64,000 bases of DNA, taken from NCBI RefSeq assembly GCF_033115175.1, contig NC_084839.1, forward strand, positions 41,959,501 through 42,023,500. The letters are read 5' to 3'. This document shows positions 1 to 10,632 of this stretch, in pieces (the first letter of the stretch is position 1; each line of letters opens with the position of its first letter). The notes beneath the pieces are model-generated. The model had not been told where the DNA came from and did not search any database. It saw only the letters and a program-made list of their open reading frames with translations. This DNA comes from Lepus europaeus (lineage: Eukaryota > Chordata > Mammalia > Lagomorpha > Leporidae). The position numbers were made by a program, and so were the translations under genes.

Positions 1-57
1 CATTACTAGGCAATGCTACATGCAGTGCTCATTGTCTTCTTGAAAAAGTGACAGCAC

Positions 58-366
58 GGCCGGCGCCACAGCTCAATAGGCTAATCCTTCGCCTGTGGTG
101 CCGGCACCCCGGGTTCTAGTCCCAGTCGGGGCGCCGGATTCTGTCCCGGTTGCCCCTCTTCCAAGCCAGCTCTCTGCTGTGGCCCAGGAGTACAGTGGAG
201 GATGGCCCAAGTGCTTGGGCCCTGCACCCCATGGGAGACCAGGAGAAGGCTCCTGCCTTCAGATCAGCGCGGTGCGCTGGCAGCAGTGGCCATTGGAGGG
301 TGAACCAATGGCAAAAGACCTTTCTCTCTCTCACTGTCCACTCCGCCTGTCCAAAAAAAAAAAAAA
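58..366 (+). mobile_element. CSINE, full length, with TSD
   Basis: Starts ggccggcgcc, has the B-box-like ggttctagtcc, the ggatggcccaagtgcttgggcc body, a CT-rich stretch and an A14 tail. Flanked by 15-bp target-site duplications (43-57 aaaaagtgacagcac and 362-376 aaaaagtgatagcac, one mismatch). This is the lagomorph C-repeat, a tRNA-derived SINE mobilised by L1. The close match to the family suggests a young copy. Confidence 0.95.
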
Positions 367-376
367 GTGATAGCAC

Positions 377-1079
377 ATAACAACATTGCTATTCTTTAGT
401 GACTTGGGATTTTCCCTTCCTCCAGGCTATCATCATTCATGGGTCCATGAGCAGAGCCCAAATCAATCATTTAGAGGTTGCCCAGGTGTTACTAAAGTCG
501 GGAAAGTGAAATTCGGGGGGGGAAAAGGAGTGCAAGGACCTACATTCACAAATATTAAAGTTGGACAAACGATAATTTAAAACTTCAAGGACAGCAAAGG
601 GGAACAACTTTTTCCTCTTCTAAAGAAGCCACAGAAGGGCTTGGAACGTGAGCACAGATATCTAAGTCATAAAAACAAAACACCAGAGAGCTAGAGCCTC
701 GGAGATCAGATAGTCCTGCTGTATTCTTTTATGAATGGGAAGCCTGGGACCCAACGGAGTGAAACGGTTCACTCAAAGGAAAGACACATGGCAAAGGACT
801 AGAACCTAGAGCCCAGACACCACGAGGAGACTGTTCCCAAGGCACACACGTTATATTAATGACACACGTCGCGGGGGAGGGTGGAGGGAAGCTGCCAGGA
901 GAGTTTCCATTCCTTGCTCTGCTCGACAGAACCTCAGCGCCTCCTAGATTCCCAGCATACTGCTCAAGGAGCAGAGGGGTCAGACAGGGCCATGACCTGA
1001 GGGTGCAAAGGATGCTGTCTCCCCCGTTCCGGTCCATCTGTGATATTAAAAACCACAATCTAAGTCTGCCCGGGCTTTT
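377..1079. other. Unremarkable sequence, presumed SRBD1 intron 1
   Basis: No exon, repeat or RNA gene was recognised. CpG content begins to rise from about 860. Confidence 0.5.
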
Positions 1080-1346
1080 CCGCGCCTGCCCCTACGCGCT
1101 AAGAGCTGCTGCAATTTGACATAAGAGCCAGGTGACACGCGGCAGCCAGGACGATTTTCCGGGTGTAGGTTGTGAGGAGTACAGACCGCTGACAATAAAA
1201 TGGAATGAGGCTTCTCACTCTTAAAGAGGGGTGTTAGTCCCCAAATGAGCGCTCCAACTTTTTAAGTGGCCCCAAACACACCGGAGCCCGGGCGCCAGGC
1301 TCGTGCGAGCCCACAGGACGACCGCCAAGGCGGACGCACAGCTCAC

Positions 1347-1440
1347 CTTCCCGCCCGGCGTGTCGGAAGACCGGGAGTCGGCGTATCACGGCACCTTCCG
1401 GTTCCCGCCGGAAGTTTTTCAAACGCCGGAAGTCCCGCCT
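1347..1440 (-). other. Candidate non-coding first exon on the minus strand (SRBD1?)
   Basis: On the minus strand gaag|gtgag gives a near-perfect donor with the exon ending at 1347 and the intron GT at 1346-1345. It lies just downstream (in minus-strand sense) of the ETS cluster, where transcription would be expected to begin, so the exon is roughly 1347-1440. The upstream edge is a guess. No recognisable protein start is present, so the exon is probably 5' UTR. Confidence 0.45.
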
Positions 1441-1454
1441 CACTTCTTCCGGAC

Positions 1455-1555
1455 CGGGTTAACAACAGCCTCCCGAGGCTCCGCGCTCCCGGAGCGGGGC
1501 GGAGCCGAACGGGACGCAGGCGGAGCTGGAGAGGATAATCAGTCGGAGCGCGGGG
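1455..1555 (+). other. Candidate divergent non-coding exon on the plus strand
   Basis: Facing away from the minus-strand exon, cgggg|gtgag makes a good donor at 1556. The sequence tcctaatttttttctctttcag supplies a branch-point-like motif, polypyrimidine tract and AG acceptor at 1661-1662, implying a short intron of 106 nt. A second acceptor (tatttgcag) ends at 1700. No conserved protein was recognised in any frame. This is a hypothesis for a promoter-divergent transcript. Confidence 0.3.
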
Positions 1556-2081
1556 GTGAGGCCTTCTCCGGGGGGCGGGCGGAGCTCCGTTTGTCTGGAT
1601 CCGGGAGGAGGTGGAGCGGCGCTATTGGACTCGCGGATCTTCCTAATTTTTTTCTCTTTCAGTCGAAGATGTTTCTTTTCACTGAATTGCTTATTTGCAG
1701 GGGAAAAATGAAAAACAGTTCGGCTTTATTGTGACAGAGGGTGTGCCTAGCGTATTTTATTTCCTACGCCCTCCAATAAGGGTTTTGCCCCAGTCTTGTG
1801 GCGATGTCCCAGTCTTGCGCCGGTGGTGGCCCCTCTGCCGTAAGGGAGGACTTCAGCCGTAAAGTCGTCGCTGCCTTGGTTGGGTCTCTCAGTGTACCGC
1901 TTGGTACACTGCCAAGTCCACTGATTTGAAAAATGTGGTTCTGTCAGGGACTTCCTAGAATTGTGCAGATCGCTTTATGTCTTTGGACCTGTTTCTGTTT
2001 CCACTGCCTCCCTCCCCGTGCCACCTCTTACCTGTTATGATATCTGGCACATATGTTAGGGGTAAATACTGAATTAATTTT

Positions 2082-2167
2082 TTAAAACATTGATTTATTT
2101 ATTTGAGAGGTAGAGCTGATGGCACTGCAGACAGCTCTACCTACTGTGCCTCAGAGCCAACCCCAAC
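2082..2167 (-). mobile_element. CSINE remnant with large internal deletion
   Basis: Both ends of a minus-strand CSINE remain (gatttatttatttgagaggtagag and ctgtgcctcagagccaacccc) but the middle 200 bp or so are gone. Flanking actgaattaattt (2069-2081) and actgaataattta (2168-2180) look like its target-site duplication, so the deletion followed insertion. Confidence 0.75.
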
Positions 2168-2199
2168 ACTGAATAATTTACTTGGGACAGTGGCAAGTC

Positions 2200-2749
2200 C
2201 GGCAACGAAGAGTGTAGAATTTAGGCAAATGGAGAGCTGAGGGTTGAGGGGTGCCACCCCATAAGGGGAGCAGAGAATGTGAACTCTTGAGCTTGTTTTT
2301 CATAGAATGTTCCAGGAGGGCTTATCTTGGCAAGAGTGCACTAAGAGGGGACAGATTTCCACAAGTAAGGGGGAGTTAAAGCTGCAAGGAACCAGTTTGA
2401 GTCAGATCTTCACCACCAAAGCTGAACTTTCCTCATTAAAACACTAAATTCTCCACCTAGGGAAAGGGATTGCCTTCATGAAGAAGCATGAAGATTTTTG
2501 TCACTTGCATGTTAGGAGCAGGGGGGACCTTTCTGCTCTTTCACCCTATCTTAGAAACTCCTGTAACTTTTGCTATAAAAGTCCTGGCACACTGCACTTC
2601 TGCGAGGCAATTTCTTCAGGGAACTCTGCCTTCTACTGTCTCCTTTCTTGTCACAAGTAAATAAAGCTTTCCTTTGAGCAGTTCCCGCTTGAGCCTGGTT
2701 ATTTGGCAAGACTTCAAGCCAACAGACCCCCTTGTGTCTACGTAACAGT
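2200..2749 (+). mobile_element. Probable ERV-type LTR (solo)
   Basis: The block has the order of a retroviral LTR: a TATA box (gctataaaagtcc, about 2572), then an AATAAA signal (about 2660, aagtaaataaagctttcc), then a U5-like segment ending ctacgtaaca near 2749. No internal gag, pol or env sequence is attached, so it is solo or isolated. The 5' edge is uncertain. The style suggests an ERV1-class element; the family is not identified. It lies about 0.6 kb from the CpG island at 1.1-1.6 kb. Confidence 0.5.
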
Positions 2750-2965
2750 CCCAGTAACCTGTCCTTCTTCGGCAAGAATGGAAAAACTACCCCACCTCGT
2801 TGTCAGATTCTTGGAAAGGTTCGTGACTTAAGTCCTGGGAATGTAGTATCCTAGGTAGGCCTTTCTGCAGATCCAACATTTTCATTGCCTTCTCACAAAG
2901 TAGTTCCCACTTTTTATTTCAATCAGGCCTAACCCTGGTCTTAACCCCACTTGGATTCCCAGAGC

Positions 2966-3010
2966 TCCTCATCATCTTCTTCTTCTTCTTCTTCTTTTTT
3001 TTTTTTTTTA
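2966..3010 (+). repeat. (CTT)n / poly-T tract
   Basis: Seven or so CTT units run into a T13 stretch just upstream of a CSINE. Simple repeat. Confidence 0.9.
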
Positions 3011-3035
3011 ATTAACCCAACATAAAAACTATAAA

Positions 3036-3382
3036 GGGGGCAGGTATTGCAGTATAACAGGTTAAGCTAGCCATTGGAATGCCTGCATCTCATGTCAGAC
3101 TGCCCACTAGAATACTGGCTACTCAGCACTTCTGCCCCAGCTTCCTGCTAATGTTCCTGAGAGGCTGCAGATGGTGGCCTAAGTAGTTGGGTTCCTGCCA
3201 TCTACATGGAGATCTGGATGGAGTTCCTGACTCCTGATTTTGGCCTGGCCCAGCCTTGACTTTGTGAGCATTTAGGGAGTGAACCAGTGGATGGAACATA
3301 TCGCGCTCCCCCCCCCACACACACACACACTTCTCTCCCTCTCTCTGTGTCACTCTGCCTTTTAAATAAATAAATAATTTTT
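3036..3382 (+). mobile_element. Diverged CSINE
   Basis: Older subfamily copy (gggggcaggtattgcagtata... aaataaataaataattt) with TSD-like flanks aaaactataaagg (3025-3037) and aaaactagaaaagg (3383-3396). Its CT-rich part has become C9(AC)n at about 3308-3330. Confidence 0.85.
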
Positions 3383-3396
3383 AAAACTAGAAAAGG

Positions 3397-4889
3397 CCTT
3401 CCCAGCAATTCTTTCACTGTTTACGTTAAACGCACGTATTCAAAATCAGTTCCCCGTAGAAAGGAAAAAATGGCTGTTTTTAATGTTGTCTTTTTTACCA
3501 AGCAAACTAAACTCTAAGCTCATAGAAACAGCCAATGACATTAGGTTGTGAAATCAGGGAGGAAAGGCTGTTGTTAGTCTAGATTAGACCTTAGCAGACC
3601 AAAGCCCCATGGCTTTGTTTCAGAAGATTCTAAAGAGCAGCTTTCCAATGCTGATGACTCACTTCCAGGGACTCTCAGAACTGAAGAGCTTACAAGGTAT
3701 TGAAATGACCTAGGAGTGGACATTGCTCACAGATCCGCTCAAAGTCAGCATAGATTTTATTGGATGATTTTTGTGATGGAAAAAATAACAGGACTCTTCA
3801 GAGTGTAATATTCTGTGTGAGATCATTTGTGACGAATGAGATTTTTCAGAGATTTTTTTTCTTCTTTCCTAGTTTACACAGCCTTGTGCTGCATTTTGCA
3901 ATGGTTCCAGAAGACCTAAAACTATCTGCTACAATCACAGTCTGCTCCATGGTTTATAATCCTGAATGGATAATAGAGAACACATTATAGTCCAAGATGA
4001 TGGGAGTAGAAACCAGATCATAAAAACCAACAAGAATAATTTGTTATTTACTATTCACCTACGTTTGGTATTACGTTAGACAGATTTAAGGTGAGGGTTT
4101 TAAGGGTTAGGGTGAGCTAATATTCAACAAAGTGTTTTGAAATATTCATGTTCTGAAGGAATTTACAAATAAGACTGAGATCCTCTAGATACAAACATAA
4201 AAGATAGAAACCCAAGCAAGAGCAGATTCAAGGGTTGGGTGATGCAGTTAATAGCCACACTATACAGTGAGCAGGAGACTAGGAGTTGCCGGTATGTTGG
4301 CCTTTGAGTCTTCTCTCCCTCATCATGGATATTTGCCTTTCACCAAGGGAAGAAACAAACTTTCTAAGCTAAAGTAAATAACCTAGTAAGATTTTATACA
4401 TCAGACATCTGGAAAAAATAAAATCTGGAGTAGAGTTTCCTAAAAGTAAAATATATAGGTGAAGGCCTACCCCAAAGGCAAGTTAAGACTGTCCAAAGAA
4501 CATTTTCTTTGGAATGTTTGCAGGAGAGCCACTCCCACTACAAGCTGTCTAGGGAAATTTACAATCTCTGCGGTATAAATCAGTAAAACTGCCTGTTCTG
4601 TCTCAGACTCTGCCCAATATGTTGTTTACCGTTGGATTTCCAGAGCTGAATCCCAAGGAATTCATGGATCCAAACCCTGGAATAAACTGGATGGCCACCT
4701 GAGACTATGCAATAGAGTTTGGGAGTAATAAAAAAAAATACTTTGAATTTCTTAGAGGTTATTTATTTTATCACTCCAAAGCACATAGCTCTTTCCATGA
4801 TATTAGTTGTTATGTTATCATTTATGTGTTACTGTCTATATGTTTAAGTCCTTTCTCTATGTGTTCTGTATCCCCTGATAGAATGTAAT
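3397..4889. other. Intergenic, no gene seen
   Basis: Mostly AT-rich. The stretch 4440-4730 has an LTR-like feel (ggtataaatcag followed by ctgttctgtctcagactctgcc) but lacks a clear end or polyadenylation signal, so it is not called. Confidence 0.5.
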
Positions 4890-5450
4890 AATAGTAACAA
4901 CTTACCTTAGTTGAACACCTAACCTGTGCCAGGAACTAAGTCAATGCTTTTACGTGTATTTATGTATTTAATTCAGATACCAGTCCAATGAGATGTTGCT
5001 ATTATCCCCGTTTTATTAAGATTTTATTTATTTATTTGAGAGGTAGAGTTACAGAATAGAGGGACACTAGAGGAAGGTCTATCATACACTGGTTCACTCC
5101 CCAAATGGCCACAACAGCTGGAGCTGAGCTGATCTGAAGCCAGGAGCCAGGAGCTTCTTCCAGGTCTCCCACGTGGGTTCAGGGGCCCAAGGACTTGGGC
5201 CATCTTCTACTGCTTTCCCAGGCCGTAGCAGAAAGCTGGATTGGAAGAGGAGCAGCTGGGACTCGAACCGGCACCCACATGGGATGCGGCACCACAGGTG
5301 GAGGCTTAGCCCGCTACGCCACAGCACCAGCCCCAATTATCCCCATTTAATAAATGAGAGAAAATGAAGCATGGAGAAGTTAAATAATTATCCCAAGGTT
5401 ACATCAGCTAATAAATTGCAGATCTGGAACTCAAACCCAGTAACCTGGCT
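4890..5450 (-). mobile_element. MIR, split by a CSINE
   Basis: The sequences cctgtgccaggaactaagtcaatgc (about 4922) and aatgagatgttgctattatcccc (to 5008) are followed after the inserted CSINE by aaggttacatcagctaataaattgc and ggaactcaaaccc. Together they form an antisense MIR. The CSINE duplicated attatcccc at its ends. Confidence 0.75.
5019..5336 (-). mobile_element. CSINE inserted in a MIR, with TSD
   Basis: Minus-strand CSINE from gattttatttatttatttgagagg to gccacagcaccagcccc. TSD attatccccgttttatta (5001-5018) and attatccccatttaataa (5337-5354), with a few changes. Confidence 0.93.
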
Positions 5451-5569
5451 TACTACAAGTTAGAAATTTTAAAGATATCTGTATACCATGAACTTAAAGC
5501 AAAGATCTTTAGTTTCTCTACTATGATGGCTGGTGAAACTGAACTGGACATGTGCAGGGAATATACAGT

Positions 5570-5875
5570 TATGAAGTCCAAGCATAGAATAAAAAGGTGT
5601 TCCAGTTTTATGGACTCTGAAACTTGTGAACAGCTCACCAGTTTCTCAGGCCTTTGGCCTTGGGCTGAGAGTTATACCACCAGCTTTTCTGATCTGAGAC
5701 TTTCAGACTTGCACTGAGCCAAGCCTCTAGCTTCCCTTGTCCTCCAGCTTGGAAATGGCCTTTTGGCAGACTTAGCCTCCGTAATTCCCCTAGTAGCCTC
5801 CCTTCTATCTGTCTATCTATCTATCTCTATCTCCTGTTGGTTGTTTCTATGGAAAACCCTGAGTAATAATACACT
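5570..5875 (+). mobile_element. Old LTR-like element end with (TCTA)n
   Basis: Segments such as caggcctttggccttgggctgagagttataccaccagc, followed by a tcta repeat (5810-5836) and tgttggttgtttctatggaaaaccctgagtaataatac, resemble the 3' half of an ancient mammalian ERVL-type LTR. The family is not certain. Confidence 0.4.
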
Positions 5876-7139
5876 CAGCAAAGGTGGTAAGAATCTAATG
5901 CTCTGCTGACCAAGCTAGCTGGGCCTCACAGGGAGTGCAGAGGCAGAGCCTTTGTAAAGATTAGAGAATATACAAACTGAAACAGCCCTTGTTCATTAAT
6001 CTGCGTGTTTGCTCTTGCCCATCCTTTTTTCCCACTATCAAAAGCTCATTCCTAAACACTAAAACTGATGGATATAATGAGCTTCTCTGAATAATTTAGG
6101 CAGGAATGTAGAGATTTCCTGCAAAATCTGAGACAGGTGAGCAGAGAGAGTTTGTTTCCCAAACTTTCTTTGTAAGTGAGATAGACCAAAGTAATTAATG
6201 GAGTTCCCAAATCTAGCCAGACATGTTATTCTTTCAAACTGGTGTGAAGCAATAATGTAATCTAATTCTGAGCCCATTGCTCTAGCCTAGATTAGGTGTA
6301 TGTGTTTGTCAGCCTTTCTGATAAAAGAAGGATTCAAAGATTAAAATCCTGAGTCTTGATTAAATATTGAATGGATGTTGAGGAAGTATCAGTTGAGCCT
6401 GACGAAATTAGTTGTACAGATTTTCAAGGAATTGGAATTAGAGAGATTGCATACATTTAACTTTATGTCATGGGACCTACATGTTGAACTAGAATATATA
6501 ATTTCTATCTTTAGTTGAAAATTTAAATTTGCAATGTTTTAGCTCACTTTTTAAAAATAAATCTCCAAGGCATTTTGTAATGAATGGAGTTAGAAGTAAG
6601 ATCAAGATTCATAAAAAGCACAAATAATAAATGAATGGCTGTATTTATTGCATAGTCCACTGTCCTACGCATCACTTCTTGGCAAACTCCCTGGCTAAGA
6701 GGCACTCATTCAGGTGCTGACATAGTACAAAATTTTTCTTAGTGACTTTCTCATCAGTAGTATCCAGGGACTACCTGAAACAACCTGAGATCAACTATGG
6801 AAACCCCATGGGGGTCATTAAGATCATAATAATGTCATAGCTGGTTGGGTTGCAAGAGAACTGAATGGTAACTTAGTGGGGCCAGTTATGTTTTGGTCTA
6901 ATCTAAACTAACTACAGGGAGCCAAATGTGGAGACTCCACACATCAGAACTAAATTTTATGTCTAGTGTCTTTGGTCCATCTTCCAGCTTAATAAACTGA
7001 AAGTATACTGCAAAGTGCTTACTTGAAACATTCAGTAATGCTTACAGTCAAAATTATAATACTAGAGCCTTCATACATTAGCTGGAACTCAAATACAAAC
7101 AAGCATTGGCGATTAGATCAGTAGTCTGTGTCCAACTTT
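5876..7139. other. Intergenic, nothing recognised
   Basis: AT-rich sequence with no open frame or repeat that I can name. Confidence 0.5.
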
Positions 7140-8030
7140 GCATGGCTTCTGGAAGTTGGGTTTACTGAAATATAATTTACATGTAGTAAAACTCAACTTT
7201 ATCACCGTAATCAATCAGGATATGGAGCATTTCCATCATTCACCTCCCCAAAAAAATGTCCTTTTGTAGCCAGTGCCTTCCTGATCCTGTAGCCCCTGGA
7301 AACCACTGATTTGTTATCTATCTCAATATTTTTTTCCTTTTCCAGAAGGTCCTATAAATTAACCACAGAGTAGAGAACCATTTGAGTCTAGTTTCTTTTA
7401 TTTATCATAATACTTTTGAGATTAATCCATGTGATTGCATGTATCGTTAGTTTGTTTCTTTTTTTCTTGCCAGTTGACATTCCTCTGTGTGCCTATACCA
7501 CAGTTTATCCTGTTGATGGACATTTAAATCGTTTCCTCTTTTTGGCTGTTATGAAAAATGTTGCTTTGAACGTCCACGTACAAATTTTTGTGTGGTCACA
7601 CATTTTCATTTCTCTTGTGAATAAATATGGGGAGAATCACTGAGCCATTTCATAAATGTATGTTTTAGTTTTATAAGAAACTACTAAACTGCTTTCTAAA
7701 GTGGCCGAATAATTATGCATACCTGCCAGTGCATGAGTGTTCCAGTTACACCATATCCTTGCCAGAAGTTGATATTATCAGGATTGTAAAGTTTCTTTTT
7801 GCAATTCTAAATGGCATATGTGGATATCTCATTAAGGTTTTAATTTGAGTTTCCCTAATGACTCATAATGTTTATTAGTAGTGTGTTTACTATCTATATA
7901 TATTCTTTGGTGAAATAGTGTAAATATATTGTCCATTTTTAAGTAGAGTTTTTGATTATTAAATTATGGGAGTTCTTTTTATATTGTGGATACCAGTCCT
8001 TTATCAAATATAACCACTGGCCTTAAATTA
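7140..8030 (-). mobile_element. L1M 3' region (end of ORF2 and 3' part), degenerate
   Basis: The plus strand reads the reverse complement of an old mammalian L1: ctgaaatataatttacatgtag, cctggaaaccactgatttg, accacagtttatcctgttgatggacattt, aaactgctttctaaagtggc, then gttccagttacaccatatccttgccag. A CSINE lies at the end, from 8031. No coding capacity remains. Confidence 0.8.
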
Positions 8031-8323
8031 TGGCAGTGGGTATTTAGCCTTGTGGTTAAGATGCCAGTGGTTATATTTTAGATGCCTTAATCCCACATTA
8101 GAGTATGTGGTTTTAATTCCCAGCTCCAATGTCCAATTCCAGCCACCTACATACAGTCCCTGGGAAGCAGTGGTGATGGCTTAAGTAGCTGGGAGACCTG
8201 GATTGAGTTCACAGCTCCCAGCTTCGTGGCCATTGCTGGCATCTAGGGAGTGAACCAGCAGATAGGAGTTCTCTATTTGTTTCTCTGCCTCTGCCTTCCA
8301 AATAGGTAATAAATAGACAGTGT
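8031..8323 (+). mobile_element. Diverged CSINE
   Basis: Reads gtgggtatttagccttgtggttaagatgcc through ctgccttccaaataggtaataaatag. Possible TSD ttaaattat / ttaaaattat. Inserted at the edge of the antisense L1. Confidence 0.85.
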
Positions 8324-8610
8324 TTTTAAAATTATTAGTTTTAGGCAACAGCCAACGTAGCAGCAAACAGAACAACCGGTCACGGAGAAAACTCTGCCAT
8401 AGCCAAGTGTCCTTCAAGAGGCTAGCTGACAGGTAGACTCAAAACCACCAATATTTTTACATACATGAATTTTCCAGATACCAACATTACTGCAGATAGA
8501 AAAGATTCTTCATAGAAAAATGACCTAATTTTGCAGTGAAAGATGATAAAATCATGAGCTTAAGTCATGAACTTATCATCCTACAGAAGTGTATTAAAGT
8601 TGAGAACGTG

Positions 8611-8920
8611 GGGGCTGGCACTGTGCAGGCTGAGCCTCCGCCTGCAATGCCAGCATCCCATACCCATGCCAGTTTGAGTCCTGGCTGCTCCACTTCCAAT
8701 CCAGCTCTCTGCTAAGACCTGGGAAAGCAGAAGAAGATGGCCCAAGTCCTTGAACCCCTGCACCCATTGGGAGACCTGGAAGAAGCTCCAGGCTCCTGGC
8801 TTCAGCTTCGGCAGTTGTGGCCATTTGGGGAATGAACCAGCAGATGGAAGACTTCTCTGCCTCTGCCTCTGCCTCTCTGTAACTCTGCTTGTCAAATAAA
8901 TAAATAAATCTTTTTTTTTT
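8611..8920 (+). mobile_element. CSINE with TSD
   Basis: Runs from ggggctggcactgtgcagg to gtcaaataaataaataaatc plus T10. TSD aagttgagaacgtg (8598-8610) and aattgagaacatg (8921-8933). Confidence 0.93.
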
Positions 8921-9268
8921 AATTGAGAACATGACCCTCATAAGCTTTAGCAAATGTGGAAAGTTAGTGAAGCCATTATGTTCTTATAGTATAAGTGGGT
9001 ATTTGTTTAGACTAAACCTTGACCTAAGTATAAGAAAATCCAAATAGCTTACTAAGAAACTACTATTGTGTTGTGCAAGTGAGAGTTTAGCAAAAGTAGG
9101 TATTGTGTGTACAAGGTCCTTTTATAACTCTACCATGAGCTTTTGTTTTCTCAAAGACCTCAGGTCTACAACTTCTATATGTTATGCCTGTTTTTAAAAA
9201 TCATTAGCTTAACCTTCTCATATTTTATGCACATACAAATCACTAGAAGAACTTCTTTTAAATATCAG

Positions 9269-9553
9269 GGTGTTGGCATTGTGGCAAGTCATATATCAGA
9301 ACACTGGTTGTGATTCCATCCCAATGCAGTTCCATGCTATTGTGCCTGGGAAAGCCCTGGAAGATGACCCAAATACTTGGGCTCCTGCCACACATGTGGG
9401 AAATGAGGATGGAGCTCCTGGCTTCTGACCTCAGCCTGGCCCAGCCCCAGCACTTAAGGCCATTGGAGAATGAGCCAGCAGATGGAAGATCTCTTTCTCT
9501 TTGTGTCTTCCTCTCTCTCTGTCACTCTGCAATTCAAATAAATGAAGTAATTT
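9269..9553 (+). mobile_element. CSINE with TSD
   Basis: Older copy (gtgttggcattgtggcaag to aattcaaataaatgaag). TSD ttaaatatcag (9258-9268) and ttaaatgccag (9554-9564). Confidence 0.9.
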
Positions 9554-10589
9554 TTAAATGCCAGTTCCCAACTTTCAGCCCTCAAGATCCCAAATGAATG
9601 GGTCTAACATGGTACCTATATATGTATGCAGACAGCAGATGAATCTGATGCACTATAGAAAGGCTGGACTAATTCTTAGTGTGCATTTGATTTAGAAAGT
9701 TTAGAGGACTGAGCTGTGGCAGTATCATTTCTATTTATAGCATTTTATGGGGCTTGAGCCTAAACATGCCCTTCCAAATGATAGACCAGATATTTATAAT
9801 TCCTGCAAGCCACATTGACTACTATAGTTTGGTTGATTAATTGAAAGTAATGAAAACATCTAATATTATAGATTGCTTAACATTTGCAAGATACTATAAT
9901 AAGGGCTTCATATACTCTGACTTATTTAAATTTTTCAATTTGTTTTGGTTTTGAAGCAGATAGAGAATATATCAAGATTTTATTAGCAATACACAAGAAA
10001 TTCATACCATATTGACAGTGTCAGTCCAATCAAAGGGCATTTGCATGTGTACAAAAATGTATATTTAATATTGCATACTAGACCTGAATATGCACAGTTC
10101 AAATGAACACAAAAATAAGTTTGAATTTAACTGAAGAAGAAAAACAGGAGGAGGAGAGGGAGAAACAACTCATATTTATGCTCTTTTGGCTTTAAGAAGT
10201 CACAGAGTTAGGAGCTGGGCAAAGCCAACCTTGTTTCCTATGGCCAGCCCACAACCTTCCCATTCAAAAAACTGTAAAACTAGCAAGAGCTGCCATAAAG
10301 GATCATTTTAACACCCTGTAACATGCTGTTGCGAATATTTTTTCTCATTTGTTTCTTAATTTTCTTATAATGACTTTTCTGTCAGAATTGTTCTATGTTT
10401 ATGTAGTTGACCTCTGGGCTTTATGCTGTACTTGTGAAGGACTTCCTCATCCTAAGAGGTCTCTTAGTCACCAAATGACCAATTCACAGCAGTCATTATC
10501 TTGCATTAGCTTTCTTAGGTTTATTTTTGGCTTCTTGATGAGCTTTGGAAGGCAGTTGAGAGTCCTAGTGGGAGATTGGGATAACGTTC

Positions 10590-10632
10590 TGGAAAAAAAA
10601 AAAAAAAAGAAAAAAAGAAAGAACAAAAAACC
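10590..10632 (+). repeat. A-rich simple repeat
   Basis: An A16 run continues as aaaaaagaaagaacaaaaaacc. It does not follow a recognisable SINE body, so its origin is unclear. Confidence 0.85.

Larger units (their letters stand above)
1080..1640 (-). promoter_or_regulatory. SRBD1: CpG island promoter, presumed SRBD1
   Basis: GC- and CpG-rich sequence with at least four ETS cores in 60 bp: ttccgg at 1396-1401, CCGGAAGT at 1408-1415 and 1426-1433, and ttccgg at 1447-1452. GGGGCGG boxes lie at about 1495 and 1573. Clustered CCGGAAGT (GABPA/ETS) sites without TATA are typical of housekeeping, often bidirectional, promoters. The gene name is inferred: in human 2p21 SRBD1 lies head-to-head with PRKCE tens of kilobases upstream, and this island is 35 kb upstream of PRKCE. 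No SRBD1 protein sequence is present to confirm it. Confidence 0.65.

Noticed and set aside
58-120. tRNA-like head with B-box motif, considered as a tRNA gene
   Set aside because: It is the head of the CSINE family and lacks a cloverleaf with paired acceptor stem. The same applies to every other CSINE.
4090-4115. Telomere-like string (aagggttagggtgag)
   Set aside because: Only about two partial TTAGGG units, too short for an interstitial telomere repeat.
4440-4730. Possible second ERV LTR
   Set aside because: There is a TATA-like motif, but no clear ends, polyadenylation signal or matching copy in the window.
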